Assembly: GCA_002359895.1 (NCBI GenBank)
Contig: DEOB01000010.1
Coordinates: forward strand, 194,378 to 258,377
Length of the DNA stretch: 64,000 bases
Source of the DNA: Stenotrophomonas sp. UBA2629
GTDB lineage: Bacteria > Pseudomonadota > Gammaproteobacteria > Xanthomonadales > Xanthomonadaceae
Reading direction: 5' to 3'
The notes below the pieces were generated by a model, which did not search any database, was not told the DNA's origin, and saw nothing but the letters and a program-made list of their open reading frames with translations. Position 1 is the first letter of the stretch. Each line of letters starts with the position of its first letter. Shown in pieces: positions 26,693 through 37,512 of this stretch. Made by a program: the position numbers and the translations under genes.

Positions 26693-28849
26693 ATGGCGAC
26701 GATTGAAATCAAGGTTCCGGACATTGGTGATTACGACAGTGTGCCGGTGATCGAAATCCTGGTCGCTGTGGGCGACACGGTGAAGAAGGACCAGGGCCTG
26801 GTCACGCTGGAGTCGGACAAGGCGACGCTGGAAGTGCCGTCCTCGGCTGCGGGTGTGGTCAAGGAGATCAAGGTCAAGCTCGACGACAAATTGTCCCAGG
26901 GCGACGTGGTGATGATTCTGGAAGCCGAAGCGGCAGGCGACGCGCCTGCTGCCGCTCCGGCCGCCGCCGCTCCGGCAGCACCGGCAGCACCGGCAGCCCC
27001 TGTCGCTGCACAGCCTGCGGCAGTGGCCGCACCGGCAGCGGTGAGCGCGCCGGCAGCAACGGGCTCGGTCGAAGTGAAAGTGCCGGACATCGGCGATTAC
27101 GACAGCGTGCCGGTGATCGAAATCCTGGTGGCCGTGGGTGACACGGTGGTCAAGGATCAGGGCCTGGTCACGCTGGAATCGGACAAGGCAACGCTGGAAG
27201 TACCGTCGTCAGCCGCCGGCGTGGTCAAGGAAATCAAGGTCAAGCTTGACGACAAATTGTCCGAGGGCGATGTGGTGGTGATTCTGGAAGCCGAAGGCGC
27301 TGCTACGGCTGCCCCGGCCAGCAAAGCCGCACCGGGCAGCAAGCCGCCGGTGACCCCGTCGCACCGCGCGCCGGACCCGGCCGTGGCTGCCAAGGCACTG
27401 CCGTCCAGCGGTCGAAAGGCCGATATCGAATGCCGTTTCGTGGTGCTGGGTGCAGGCCCGGGCGGTTACACCGCTGCGTTCCGTGCGGCCGATCTGGGCA
27501 TGGATACGGTGCTGATCGAGCGTTACGCCAACCTCGGCGGCGTCTGCCTCAACGTGGGCTGCATTCCGTCCAAGGCACTGCTGCACGCCGCTGAAATCAT
27601 CGACCACGCCTCGCATGCCAATGACCTTGGCATCGCGTTCGGTGAGCCGAAGATCAGCTTGGACAAGCTGCGCCAGTACAAGGAAAAAGTGGTTGGTTCG
27701 CTGACCAAGGGCCTGGCTGGTATGGCCAAGCAGCGCAAGGTCCGCACCGTGCAGGGCGTGGCCAAGTTCGTCTCGGCCAACGAGCTGGAAATCACCGGCG
27801 ACGACGGCAAGACCCAGCTGCTGCGCTTTGAGCAGTGCGTCATCGCGGCCGGTTCGCAGGCGGTGAAGTTGCCCAACTTCCCGTGGGACGACAAGCGCGT
27901 GATGGATTCCACCGACGCGCTGGAGCTGGCTGAAGTGCCGAAGTCGCTGCTGGTAGTCGGCGGCGGCATCATCGGCCTGGAAATGGCCACCGTGTACAGC
28001 GCGCTGGGCGCCAAGGTCACCGTGGTCGAGTTCATGGACCAGCTGATGCCCGGTGCCGACAAGGATCTGGTCAAGCCGCTGGCTGACCGGCTGAAGAAGC
28101 AGGGCATCGAGGTTCACCTCAAGACCAAGGCCTCGGGCGTGACCGCTGACAAGGCCGGCATCACCGTGACCTTCGAGGCCGCGACCGAAGGCGAGAAACC
28201 GGCGATGGAAAGCGCCACCTTCGATCGCGTGCTGGTGGCTGTGGGCCGCTCGGCCAACGGCAAGAAGATCGACGCCAACAAGGCCGGCGTGGAAGTCACC
28301 GACCGTGGCTTCATTCCGGTGGACCGGCAGATGCGCACCAACGTGCCGCACATCTTCGCCATCGGCGACATCGTCGGTAACCCGATGCTGGCGCACAAAG
28401 CCACGCATGAAGGCAAGCTGGCGGCCGAAGTGGCCTTCGGCGAGAAGAAGGAATGGGTGGCCCGCGTGATTCCGTCGGTGGCCTACACCAACCCGGAAAT
28501 CGCTTGGGTTGGCGTCACCGAAACCGAGGCCAAGGCCAAGGGTTTGAAGGTGGGCGTGGCCAAGTTCCCATGGGCGGCCAGCGGTCGCGCCATCGGCATT
28601 GGCCGCACCGAAGGCTTCACCAAGCTGATCTTCGACGAAGAGACCCATCGCGTCATCGGCGGCGCCATTGTCGGCGTGCATGCCGGTGAGTTGCTGGCCG
28701 AGATTGGCCTGGCCATCGAAATGGGTGCCGAGGCCGAAGACATCGGCCACACCATCCATGCGCATCCGACATTGAGTGAGTCGGTGGCGATGGCCTCGGA
28801 GATCTACGACGGCACCATCACCGATCTGTACATCCCGAAGAAGAAGTAA
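26693..28849 (+). CDS. lpdA: Dihydrolipoyl dehydrogenase (E3) with two N-terminal lipoyl domains
   Basis: The flavoprotein that reoxidises dihydrolipoamide in the pyruvate dehydrogenase complex, here 718 residues. Two lipoyl domains come first (residues about 3-80 and 126-202), each with the LESDKATLEV site (Lys43 and Lys166). They are nearly identical in protein but differ at many silent positions. Ala- and Pro-rich linkers join them to the E3 core, which starts with the FAD motif VVLGAGPGGYTAA, has redox Cys286/Cys291 (GGVCLNVGCIPS), the NAD motif VVGGGIIGLEMA and C-terminal HAHPTLSE. E3 proteins with one lipoyl domain are well known; two are less usual. Confidence 0.96.
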   Translation: MATIEIKVPDIGDYDSVPVIEILVAVGDTVKKDQGLVTLESDKATLEVPSSAAGVVKEIKVKLDDKLSQGDVVMILEAEAAGDAPAAAPAAAAPAAPAAPAAPVAAQPAAVAAPAAVSAPAATGSVEVKVPDIGDYDSVPVIEILVAVGDTVVKDQGLVTLESDKATLEVPSSAAGVVKEIKVKLDDKLSEGDVVVILEAEGAATAAPASKAAPGSKPPVTPSHRAPDPAVAAKALPSSGRKADIECRFVVLGAGPGGYTAAFRAADLGMDTVLIERYANLGGVCLNVGCIPSKALLHAAEIIDHASHANDLGIAFGEPKISLDKLRQYKEKVVGSLTKGLAGMAKQRKVRTVQGVAKFVSANELEITGDDGKTQLLRFEQCVIAAGSQAVKLPNFPWDDKRVMDSTDALELAEVPKSLLVVGGGIIGLEMATVYSALGAKVTVVEFMDQLMPGADKDLVKPLADRLKKQGIEVHLKTKASGVTADKAGITVTFEAATEGEKPAMESATFDRVLVAVGRSANGKKIDANKAGVEVTDRGFIPVDRQMRTNVPHIFAIGDIVGNPMLAHKATHEGKLAAEVAFGEKKEWVARVIPSVAYTNPEIAWVGVTETEAKAKGLKVGVAKFPWAASGRAIGIGRTEGFTKLIFDEETHRVIGGAIVGVHAGELLAEIGLAIEMGAEAEDIGHTIHAHPTLSESVAMASEIYDGTITDLYIPKKK

Positions 28850-28854
28850 CCCAC

Positions 28855-28880
28855 ACGACGCCCCTTCACCGGGGCGTCGT
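28855..28880 (+). terminator. Possible terminator after lpdA
   Basis: A perfect 10-base stem (ACGACGCCCC, loop TTCACC, GGGGCGTCGT) starts 5 bases after the lpdA stop. No T-run follows, so it may stabilise mRNA rather than terminate on its own. Confidence 0.5.
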
Positions 28881-29008
28881 CGTATTCGGGTGGACCATGC
28901 AGAACGTGTTTTGAATGATGGCGACGAATGATGCATCGCCGCCTGCAGACCCGTTGCCTTGATGAAGTGAGGCGGCGCTTGGTGGAAGCATTGCAGGCAT
29001 AGCCCGAT

Positions 29009-29025
29009 GCCGGGCATGGCCCGGC
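29009..29025 (-). terminator. Hairpin directly after outer-membrane protein stop codon
   Basis: GCCGGGC, ATG, GCCCGGC makes a 7-base stem directly after the TAA of the minus-strand outer-membrane protein gene. No T-run follows. Confidence 0.4.
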
Positions 29026-29847
29026 TTAGAACGACAAACTCACGCCCGCCAGCGGGCCCTTGAACTCCTGCTTCAAGCCGATGACACCATCACTGCCGCG
29101 TTTGTCGGCATCAAGCTTGAACCAGTCGTAGCCGGCGAAGATGCCGAAATTCTTGTTGAAGTTGTACTGCACGATGGCATTGGCGCGGCTGAGGTCGCCC
29201 TTGTAGTCATCGAAGTTGCCCCAGCTGGTGTTGAGGTACTGGCCCTGCAGATTGATCATCCAATGCTCGGACGGTGTGAACGTCAACCGCGCGCCTACCA
29301 CCGGTGCGATGCCATCGGCTTTTTCGTTGATGAAGCGGCCCTGGTACAGATCGCCCAGATCGGCGTAGGCATCGGCGCTGATCTTTGCGTACTCGGCACC
29401 CAGCTGCAGGCCGAAGTCGAATGTTTTGCCGTCCACCACCGAGTAGTCATAGACCAGCGTTGCCACCTGGTACTTGAGCTCGCCCTTGACGAAGCTGCCA
29501 GCCGGTACCGTGGTGTCGCCGTAGCTGACGGTGTCATCAAGCGTCTCGCGGCGGTCCTTGTCGTATTTGAAGTAGTCAAAGATCAATCGCTGGCGGTCGC
29601 TGATGCGGAACATGCCATCCACGCGCGGCTCCCATTCTTTTCCGCCCAGTCCGAAATCTTCGGAGATATCCACACTCTGCCCGCCGATCTGCGTACTGCC
29701 GCGGATCGTGTTGTCGGTGTCGATGTTCATTGCACCCAAGCGCAGCGTGAAGCGCGGATCCTCTTCGGCAGCATGCGCTGATGCACTGAACAGGCCCAAC
29801 GCCAGTGCGCAGGGAACAAGAGCGGAAAGGGAGCGGAAGTTATGCAT
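29026..29847 (-). CDS. Putative outer-membrane beta-barrel protein
   Basis: A 273-residue protein with a signal peptide (ALVPCALALGLFSASAHAAE). The mature part is made of alternating strands rich in Tyr, Phe and Asp, such as RLIFDYFKYDKDRRE, KYQVATLVYDYSVVD and NFGIFAGYDWFKLDAD, ending in GVSLSF with a C-terminal Phe. This is the pattern of an outer-membrane barrel of 10-12 strands. No specific family was recognised; it is a different type from the OmpW-like protein at 23044. It converges on lpdA. Confidence 0.85.
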   Translation of the reverse strand: MHNFRSLSALVPCALALGLFSASAHAAEEDPRFTLRLGAMNIDTDNTIRGSTQIGGQSVDISEDFGLGGKEWEPRVDGMFRISDRQRLIFDYFKYDKDRRETLDDTVSYGDTTVPAGSFVKGELKYQVATLVYDYSVVDGKTFDFGLQLGAEYAKISADAYADLGDLYQGRFINEKADGIAPVVGARLTFTPSEHWMINLQGQYLNTSWGNFDDYKGDLSRANAIVQYNFNKNFGIFAGYDWFKLDADKRGSDGVIGLKQEFKGPLAGVSLSF

Positions 29848-30173
29848 GCGTATCTGCCTTCATGTTGCTTTGGGTGCAACCGACCATCGCTGGCCGTGCG
29901 TACCGTGAGCGTGAGCGCGTGTGTACGCGATGTGCATGAAGGCGTGGCATTGAATGCGGTGAGGTGCTGCTGCAGGGCACTGACAACACCACCTCACCCG
30001 GGATCTGACACCATCGACGAGGAATGGCGGCAGACGCAGGGGTCAGACCGGGCCGGCGGGAGGAAGTTCCCGCTGCCGCATCGCCGCATCGACAGCCCGT
30101 CAGGCCGGGCGGTTCAGGGAAAAACCCAGAAATTGCGGCCACTTGCATAGTCAAAAGGGATGTCCGATGCCGG
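29848..30173. other. Intergenic region upstream of the atp promoter
   Basis: The gap between the outer-membrane protein gene and atpI is 422 bases. I see no gene in this left part; the open frames show no similarity. It should hold the promoter of the outer-membrane protein gene on the minus strand, which I could not place. Confidence 0.5.
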
Positions 30174-30203
30174 TTGTCTCACAAAATGTCTCACTGCTAT
30201 ACT
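30174..30203 (+). promoter_or_regulatory. Promoter of the atp operon
   Basis: TTGTCT (30174-30179) and TATACT (30198-30203) are separated by 18 bases. They lie about 70 bases upstream of atpI, and no better pair was seen in the gap. Confidence 0.6.
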
Positions 30204-30269
30204 TTCGCGGCTCGACGAGGCGCCATCGCGCGATTCGGTTCCCTCTTTCACCTTGCAGGACACTTTGAC

Positions 30270-30635
30270 GTGCTGAACTCCGTTGACGCGGGTCGGCGAC
30301 TGATGTTGCGCGCCGCGGTCTACCCGCTGGCCGCAGTGGCTGTCCTGGCTCTGGCCTTCCTCTTCGTGGGGCCAAAGTACGCCATCGGCGCTGCGGCGTC
30401 GGGCTTGGCAGTGGTGGCAGGGGGCTGGATTTCAGCCCGTATGGCACTGGGTGGCGGCGTTCAGGCCGCTGGTTCGGCAATGATGCGCCTGATTCTGGCG
30501 ATGTTGCTGAAGTGGGTACTGGTCATCGCCGTGTTCGCACTTGGCCTTGTCTGGTTAAAGCTTCCCGCGCTGCCGCTGTTTGCGGGGTTGGCGGTGGGAA
30601 TGATGTTCCAGGTCCTGGCTCTGGCCAGACGTTGA
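30270..30635 (+). CDS. atpI: ATP synthase accessory protein AtpI
   Basis: A 121-residue membrane protein, first gene of the atp operon, that helps assemble the c-ring. Four hydrophobic segments are visible (AAVYPLAAVAVLALAFLFVG; AIGAAASGLAVVAGGWI; LILAMLLKWVLVIAVFALGLV; LPLFAGLAVGMMFQVLAL), which fit AtpI. The sequence of this subunit is poorly conserved, so position counts strongly. The GTG at 30270 is preferred, with AGGA 9 bases upstream; the ATG at 30303 would cut into the first helix. Confidence 0.85.
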   Translation: MLNSVDAGRRLMLRAAVYPLAAVAVLALAFLFVGPKYAIGAAASGLAVVAGGWISARMALGGGVQAAGSAMMRLILAMLLKWVLVIAVFALGLVWLKLPALPLFAGLAVGMMFQVLALARR

Positions 30636-30660
30636 TCGAATTCATAAAGGTTACGGACAC

Positions 30661-31458
30661 ATGGCGGGCGAGGCTCTAACTCCTACCAGCTACATCCAGC
30701 ATCACCTGCAGAATCTGACCGCTCCGGTCGGTGAGGGCGGTGGCTTCTGGACGATCCACGTCGATACCATCATCACCGCGCTCCTGATGGGCCTGCTGAT
30801 GGTATTTGCGTTCTGGATGGCGACACGCAAGGCCACCGCCGGCGTGCCGGGCAAGTGGCAGGCCTTCGTCGAAATCTGCCTGGAGTTCGTTGACCGCCAG
30901 GCCAAGGACACCTATCACGGCAAGAGCAAGCTGGTGACGCCGATCGCGATCACCATCTTCTTCTGGATCCTGTTGATGAACCTCATCAAGATGATCCCGG
31001 CCGATTTCATCTCCACCCCGCTGGGCTGGGTGGGCGTCCATTACTGGAAGCCGGTGCCGACCGCTGATGTGAATGCCACTTTGGGCATGTCGATCAGCGT
31101 GTTCTTCCTGATGATCTTCTTCTCGCTCAAGTCCAAGGGCCTGCTGGGTTTCATCAAGGAATTCCTGACGGCTCCGTTCGGCAAGTGGATGATGCCGTTC
31201 AACCTGATCCTCAACATCGTGGAGTGGCTGAGCAAGCCGATTTCTCTGGCGATGCGACTGTTCGGCAACATGTTCGGCGGCGAAATCGTTTTCCTGCTGA
31301 TCTGGGTGCTGGGTGGTGCCGGCTTGTTCGGTGCCATTGCCGGTGGTGCGTTCGGCCTTGGCTGGATGCTGTTCCATCTGCTGGTGATCCCGCTGCAGGC
31401 ATTCATCTTCATGATGTTGTCCATCGTGTACTTGAGCCTGTCGGAAGACAGTCACTAA
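30661..31458 (+). CDS. atpB: ATP synthase F0 subunit a
   Basis: The proton-channel subunit of F0, 265 residues with five or six membrane helices. The key Arg lies in the helix ISLAMRLFGNMFGGEIV, and the last helices read FHLLVIPLQAFIFMMLSIVYLSLSEDSH, as in E. coli subunit a. It follows atpI after 25 bases and begins MAGEALTPTSYIQHHL. Confidence 0.97.
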   Translation: MAGEALTPTSYIQHHLQNLTAPVGEGGGFWTIHVDTIITALLMGLLMVFAFWMATRKATAGVPGKWQAFVEICLEFVDRQAKDTYHGKSKLVTPIAITIFFWILLMNLIKMIPADFISTPLGWVGVHYWKPVPTADVNATLGMSISVFFLMIFFSLKSKGLLGFIKEFLTAPFGKWMMPFNLILNIVEWLSKPISLAMRLFGNMFGGEIVFLLIWVLGGAGLFGAIAGGAFGLGWMLFHLLVIPLQAFIFMMLSIVYLSLSEDSH

Positions 31459-31532
31459 AGTTACAAGCTTCAACCAGTTTCAACCTTCATCCGTTTCATC
31501 ACCCTTAGCTACTTAAGTTCCTGGAGATAACC

Positions 31533-31835
31533 ATGTACTTCGCCGTCCTGACCAACCTCGCCCAAGTTCAGAGCTCCACCGCCCTTGCCGTCGGCATCAT
31601 GATCGGCCTGGCCGCGCTGGGTGCAGGCCTCGGTCTGGCCATCATGTCCGGTAAGTTCCTGGAATCGGCCGCTCGCCAGCCGGAACTGATCCCGGTCCTG
31701 CAGGTGCGCATGTTCATCACCGCCGGCCTGATCGACGCCGCATTCATCATCTCGGTCGCCGTTGGCCTGCTGCTGGCTTTCGCCAACCCGCTGGCTTCCA
31801 CGCTGCTGGCCGAAGCCGCCAAGCTGGCTGGCTGA
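31533..31835 (+). CDS. atpE: ATP synthase F0 subunit c
   Basis: The proteolipid of the rotor ring, 100 residues with two membrane helices. The first has the Gly-rich [17 protein letters not shown] pattern, and the loop is [11 protein letters not shown]. The second helix, [23 protein letters not shown], carries the proton-binding carboxylate as Asp (GLIDAA), as in E. coli. The N-terminal extension ([15 protein letters not shown]) makes it longer than the usual 79 residues. Confidence 0.97.
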   Translation: MYFAVLTNLAQVQSSTALAVGIMIGLAALGAGLGLAIMSGKFLESAARQPELIPVLQVRMFITAGLIDAAFIISVAVGLLLAFANPLASTLLAEAAKLAG

Positions 31836-31853
31836 TCCAGCTGCAGTGAGATG

Positions 31854-31918
31854 GCCGGGTGCCTTCGGGCATCCGGCTTCGGATGAAGGTTCGGTTGCGT
31901 CGCCACGGCGGCGCAACC
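31854..31918 (+). other. Twin hairpins between atpE and atpF
   Basis: Two stem-loops lie in the 113-base gap: GCCGGGTGCC (31854-31863) with GGCATCCGGC (31868-31877) around a TTCG loop, and GGTTGCG-CGCC (31893-31904) with GGCG-CGCAACC (31907-31918). There is no T-run, so they may protect the atpE message, which is needed in excess, rather than terminate. Confidence 0.6.
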
Positions 31919-31948
31919 ACCCCCCGACACCAGCGACTGAGCTAATCC

Positions 31949-32419
31949 ATGAATATCAATTTCACCCTCATTGCACAGGCCCTGGCCTTTGCCGCGCTGA
32001 TCTGGATCATCGCGACCAAGATCTGGCCGCCGTTGATGAAGGCTATCGAAGAGCGTCAGCAGAAGATCGCTGAAGGCTTGGCCGCTGCCGATCGCAGCCA
32101 GAAAGATCTGGCCCAGACGCAGGAAAAGGTCAACGAAGCTCTGAAGGATGCGCGCGGCAAGGCCAACGAGATCATCGATCAGGCCCATGTCCGTGCCAAC
32201 CAGATCGTTGAAGCCGCCAAGAACGAAGCCATCGCTGAAGCCAACCGTCAGAAAGATCTGGCCCAGGCTGAAATCGACGCTGCCGCCAACCGTGCCCGTG
32301 AAGATCTGCGCAAGCAGGTGTCCGCGCTGGCCGTGACCGGTGCCGAAAAGCTGCTCAAGCGCGAAATCGATGCCAACGCCCACAAGGCGCTGCTCGACGA
32401 GCTGGCTGCGGAGATCTGA
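31949..32419 (+). CDS. atpF: ATP synthase F0 subunit b
   Basis: The peripheral-stalk subunit, 156 residues, same length as in E. coli. One N-terminal membrane helix ([26 protein letters not shown]) is followed by a long charged coiled coil ([29 protein letters not shown]). It ends three bases before atpH. Confidence 0.97.
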   Translation: MNINFTLIAQALAFAALIWIIATKIWPPLMKAIEERQQKIAEGLAAADRSQKDLAQTQEKVNEALKDARGKANEIIDQAHVRANQIVEAAKNEAIAEANRQKDLAQAEIDAAANRAREDLRKQVSALAVTGAEKLLKREIDANAHKALLDELAAEI

Positions 32420-32422
32420 TCG

Positions 32423-32950
32423 ATGAGCCAGGCCCTCACGCTTGCCCGCCCGTATGCCCGCGCCGCTTTCGCGATTGCGCGCGAGGATGGCAAGTTCGCG
32501 CCGTGGTCGGACGCGCTTGCGTTTTCCGCCCACGTTGCCGCCGATCCGCGCGTGTCGGCCCTGCTGTCCAATCCTCAGCTGAGCCGTGGCGACGCCATTG
32601 CTCTGCTGACTCCGGAGGCGGCAGGTGAAACCTACAGCCGCTTCCTGGGGCTGCTGGCCGAGTCGCACCGTCTGCAGCAGTTGCCGGAAATCTCCGGGCT
32701 GTTCGACCAGCTGCGCGCCGAAGCCGAAAACGTGCTCAAAGCCACGGTGACATCGGCTGCTGAACTGTCGGCAGACGAGCTGGACAAGATCAAGGCTGCG
32801 CTGCGCAAGCGCTTCGGCCGCGATGTCGAGGTATCGACCGCGGTGGACGCTTCGCTGATCGGCGGCGCCGTGATCGATGCCGGCGATGTGGTTATCGATG
32901 GTTCGCTCAAGGGCAAGCTGTCGCGCCTGCAGACCGCGCTCGCACACTGA
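32423..32950 (+). CDS. atpH: ATP synthase F1 subunit delta
   Basis: The 175-residue subunit that ties the b stalk to the top of F1. Family features are the start [17 protein letters not shown], the helical N-terminal domain, and the C-terminal region with [25 protein letters not shown]. It lies between atpF and atpA in the usual order. Confidence 0.96.
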   Translation: MSQALTLARPYARAAFAIAREDGKFAPWSDALAFSAHVAADPRVSALLSNPQLSRGDAIALLTPEAAGETYSRFLGLLAESHRLQQLPEISGLFDQLRAEAENVLKATVTSAAELSADELDKIKAALRKRFGRDVEVSTAVDASLIGGAVIDAGDVVIDGSLKGKLSRLQTALAH

Positions 32951-32995
32951 ATTCAATTTAACGTCCGGCTTGATTGCCGGCACTAGGACTTGACG

Positions 32996-34543
32996 ATGGC
33001 TACCACGCTCAACCCCTCCGAAATCAGCGAACTGATCAAGAACCGCATCGAGAAGGTCGCCCTGTCCGCGGAATCGCGCAACGAAGGCACCGTCACCTCG
33101 GTGTCCGACGGCATCGTGCGCATCTACGGCCTGGCCGACGTGATGCAGGGCGAAATGATCGAACTGCCGAATAACACCTACGCACTGGCGCTGAACCTGG
33201 AGCGCGACTCGGTCGGCGCCGTGGTGCTGGGTGATTACGAGCACCTGCGCGAAGGCGACGTGGCCAAGACCACCGGCCGCATCCTGGAAGTGCCGGTCGG
33301 CCCGGAAATGCTTGGCCGTGTGGTCAACGCACTGGGCGAGCCGATCGACGGCAAGGGCCCACTGGGCACCAACCTGACCGCTCCGGTGGAGCGCGTTGCA
33401 CCGGGCGTGATCTGGCGCAAGTCGGTCGACCAGCCGGTGCAGACCGGTTACAAGTCGGTCGACTCCATGATCCCGATCGGCCGTGGTCAGCGCGAGCTGA
33501 TCATTGGTGACCGCCAGACCGGCAAGACCGCGATGGCCATCGATGCGGTGATCAACCAGAAGGGCACCGGCATCAAGTGCGTGTACGTAGCGATCGGCCA
33601 GAAGGCCTCGACCGTTGCCAACATCGTGCGCAAGCTGGAAGAGAACGGCGCGCTCGCCCACACCGTGGTGGTGGCTGCGACTGCTTCCGAGTCGGCTGCA
33701 ATGCAGTACATCAGCGCCTACTCCGGCTGCACCATGGGTGAGTACTTCATGGACCGCGGCGAAGACGCCCTGATCGTGTACGACGATCTGTCCAAGCAGG
33801 CCGTTGCCTACCGCCAGATCTCGCTGCTGCTGAAGCGTCCGCCGGGCCGTGAAGCCTACCCGGGTGACGTGTTCTACCTGCACTCCCGTCTGCTTGAGCG
33901 CGCTGCCCGCGTGTCCGAGGAGTACGTCGAGAAGTTCACCGAAGGCAAGGTCACCGGCAAGACCGGTTCGCTGACCGCGCTGCCGATCATCGAGACCCAG
34001 GCTGGCGACGTTTCCGCGTTCGTTCCGACCAACGTGATCTCGATCACCGACGGCCAGATCTTCCTGGAAACCGACCTGTTCAACGCCGGTATCCGTCCGG
34101 CCGTCAACGCCGGTATCTCGGTGTCGCGCGTGGGTGGTTCGGCCCAGACCAAGATCATCAAGAAGCTGTCCGGCGGCATTCGTATCTCGCTGGCCCAGTA
34201 CCGTGAACTGGCTGCGTTCGCGCAGTTCGCCTCGGACCTGGACGAAGCGACCCGCAAGCAGCTGGAGCGTGGTCAGCGCGTCACCGAGCTGATGAAGCAG
34301 AAGCAGTACCTGCCGATGTCCATCGCCGACCAGGCGCTGTCGATCTACGCCGTCAACGAGGGTTACCTCGACGACGTGCCGGTCAACAAGCTGCTCGGCT
34401 TTGAAGCTGGCCTGCACGCGCACTTCGCCAACACCGCCGGTGAGCTGGTCTCCAAGATCAATGCCACCGGCGCCTGGAACGACGAGATTGAAGCCGCTTT
34501 CAAGAAGGGCATCTCCGAGTTCAAGACCACTGGCAGCTGGTAA
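32996..34543 (+). CDS. atpA: ATP synthase F1 subunit alpha
   Basis: The non-catalytic nucleotide-binding subunit of F1, 515 residues. It shows the Walker A motif [12 protein letters not shown], the [19 protein letters not shown] segment, the Arg-containing [15 protein letters not shown] region and the C-terminal ATGAW ending near [16 protein letters not shown]. The ATG at 32996 is chosen for the family start [11 protein letters not shown]; an upstream TTG two codons away is unlikely. Confidence 0.98.
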   Translation: MATTLNPSEISELIKNRIEKVALSAESRNEGTVTSVSDGIVRIYGLADVMQGEMIELPNNTYALALNLERDSVGAVVLGDYEHLREGDVAKTTGRILEVPVGPEMLGRVVNALGEPIDGKGPLGTNLTAPVERVAPGVIWRKSVDQPVQTGYKSVDSMIPIGRGQRELIIGDRQTGKTAMAIDAVINQKGTGIKCVYVAIGQKASTVANIVRKLEENGALAHTVVVAATASESAAMQYISAYSGCTMGEYFMDRGEDALIVYDDLSKQAVAYRQISLLLKRPPGREAYPGDVFYLHSRLLERAARVSEEYVEKFTEGKVTGKTGSLTALPIIETQAGDVSAFVPTNVISITDGQIFLETDLFNAGIRPAVNAGISVSRVGGSAQTKIIKKLSGGIRISLAQYRELAAFAQFASDLDEATRKQLERGQRVTELMKQKQYLPMSIADQALSIYAVNEGYLDDVPVNKLLGFEAGLHAHFANTAGELVSKINATGAWNDEIEAAFKKGISEFKTTGSW

Positions 34544-34614
34544 TCGCAAAGCGATCACCGGCAGGGAGCGGCCGCACGGCCGCTTCTCAACCAAGTAAGT
34601 AGAGCGAGCGAGAA

Positions 34615-36923
<2,309 letters not shown>

Positions 36924-36930
36924 GTCTTCC

Positions 36931-36952
36931 GTAGGGCGGAGCTTGCTCCGCC
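36931..36952 (+). repeat. SMAG/REP-like GTAG hairpin between atpD and atpC
   Basis: GTAG (36931-36934) directly followed by GGCGGAGC, TT, GCTCCGCC, an 8-base perfect stem. The GTAG head and stem match the layout of SMAG elements, the REP-type repeats known from Stenotrophomonas. A second hairpin, GTGGGC GCAG GCCCAC, lies at about 36970-36985. No T-run follows, so the operon probably continues into atpC. Confidence 0.65.
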
Positions 36953-37006
36953 CCTGCGGCAACCTGCGGTGGGCGCAGGCCCACCCAACCAGGCGAAGAG
37001 ATTTCC

Positions 37007-37429
37007 ATGAGCACCATCCGTTGCGACATCGTCAGTGCCGAGCAGCAGATCTTCAGCGGCGAAGCGACCCTGGTCGTGGCCACCGGTGAGCTGGGCGAGC
37101 TGGGCATCGCGCCCAAGCACGCACCGCTGATCACCCGCCTGAAGCCGGGCAAAGTGGTTGTCACCACCGCCGCTGGCGAGCACCTGGATTTCGCCATTTC
37201 CGGCGGCATCCTGGAAGTTCAGCCGCAGGTGGTGACCGTGCTGGCCGACACCGCCATCCGTGCCACGGACATCGACGAAGCCGCTGTCCGCAAGGCCAAG
37301 GAAGAAGCCGAGCGCGTGCTCGCCAACCGTGGCGAAGCCATGGAGCTGGCCGAAGCACAGCAGCGTCTGGCCGAAGTCAGCGCACAGCTGCAGGCACTTG
37401 AGCGTCTGCGTCGTAACCTCAAGCACTGA
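37007..37429 (+). CDS. atpC: ATP synthase F1 subunit epsilon
   Basis: The 140-residue regulatory rotor subunit. The N-terminal beta-sandwich ([38 protein letters not shown]) is followed by two C-terminal helices ([30 protein letters not shown]). It is the last gene of the operon and is followed by a strong terminator. Confidence 0.97.
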   Translation: MSTIRCDIVSAEQQIFSGEATLVVATGELGELGIAPKHAPLITRLKPGKVVVTTAAGEHLDFAISGGILEVQPQVVTVLADTAIRATDIDEAAVRKAKEEAERVLANRGEAMELAEAQQRLAEVSAQLQALERLRRNLKH

Positions 37430-37457
37430 GGTTGCGCGCAAGCGCTATAAAGAAATG

Positions 37458-37487
37458 AAAATGCCGACCTTTGAGGTCGGCATTTTT
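37458..37487 (+). terminator. Rho-independent terminator of the atp operon
   Basis: A 13-base perfect stem, AAAATGCCGACCT (37458-37470) and AGGTCGGCATTTT, loop TTG, ending in TTTTT at 37487. It lies 28 bases after the atpC stop. Confidence 0.95.
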
Positions 37488-37512
37488 GTATCCCGGAGAG
37501 AGAAACAAAGGA

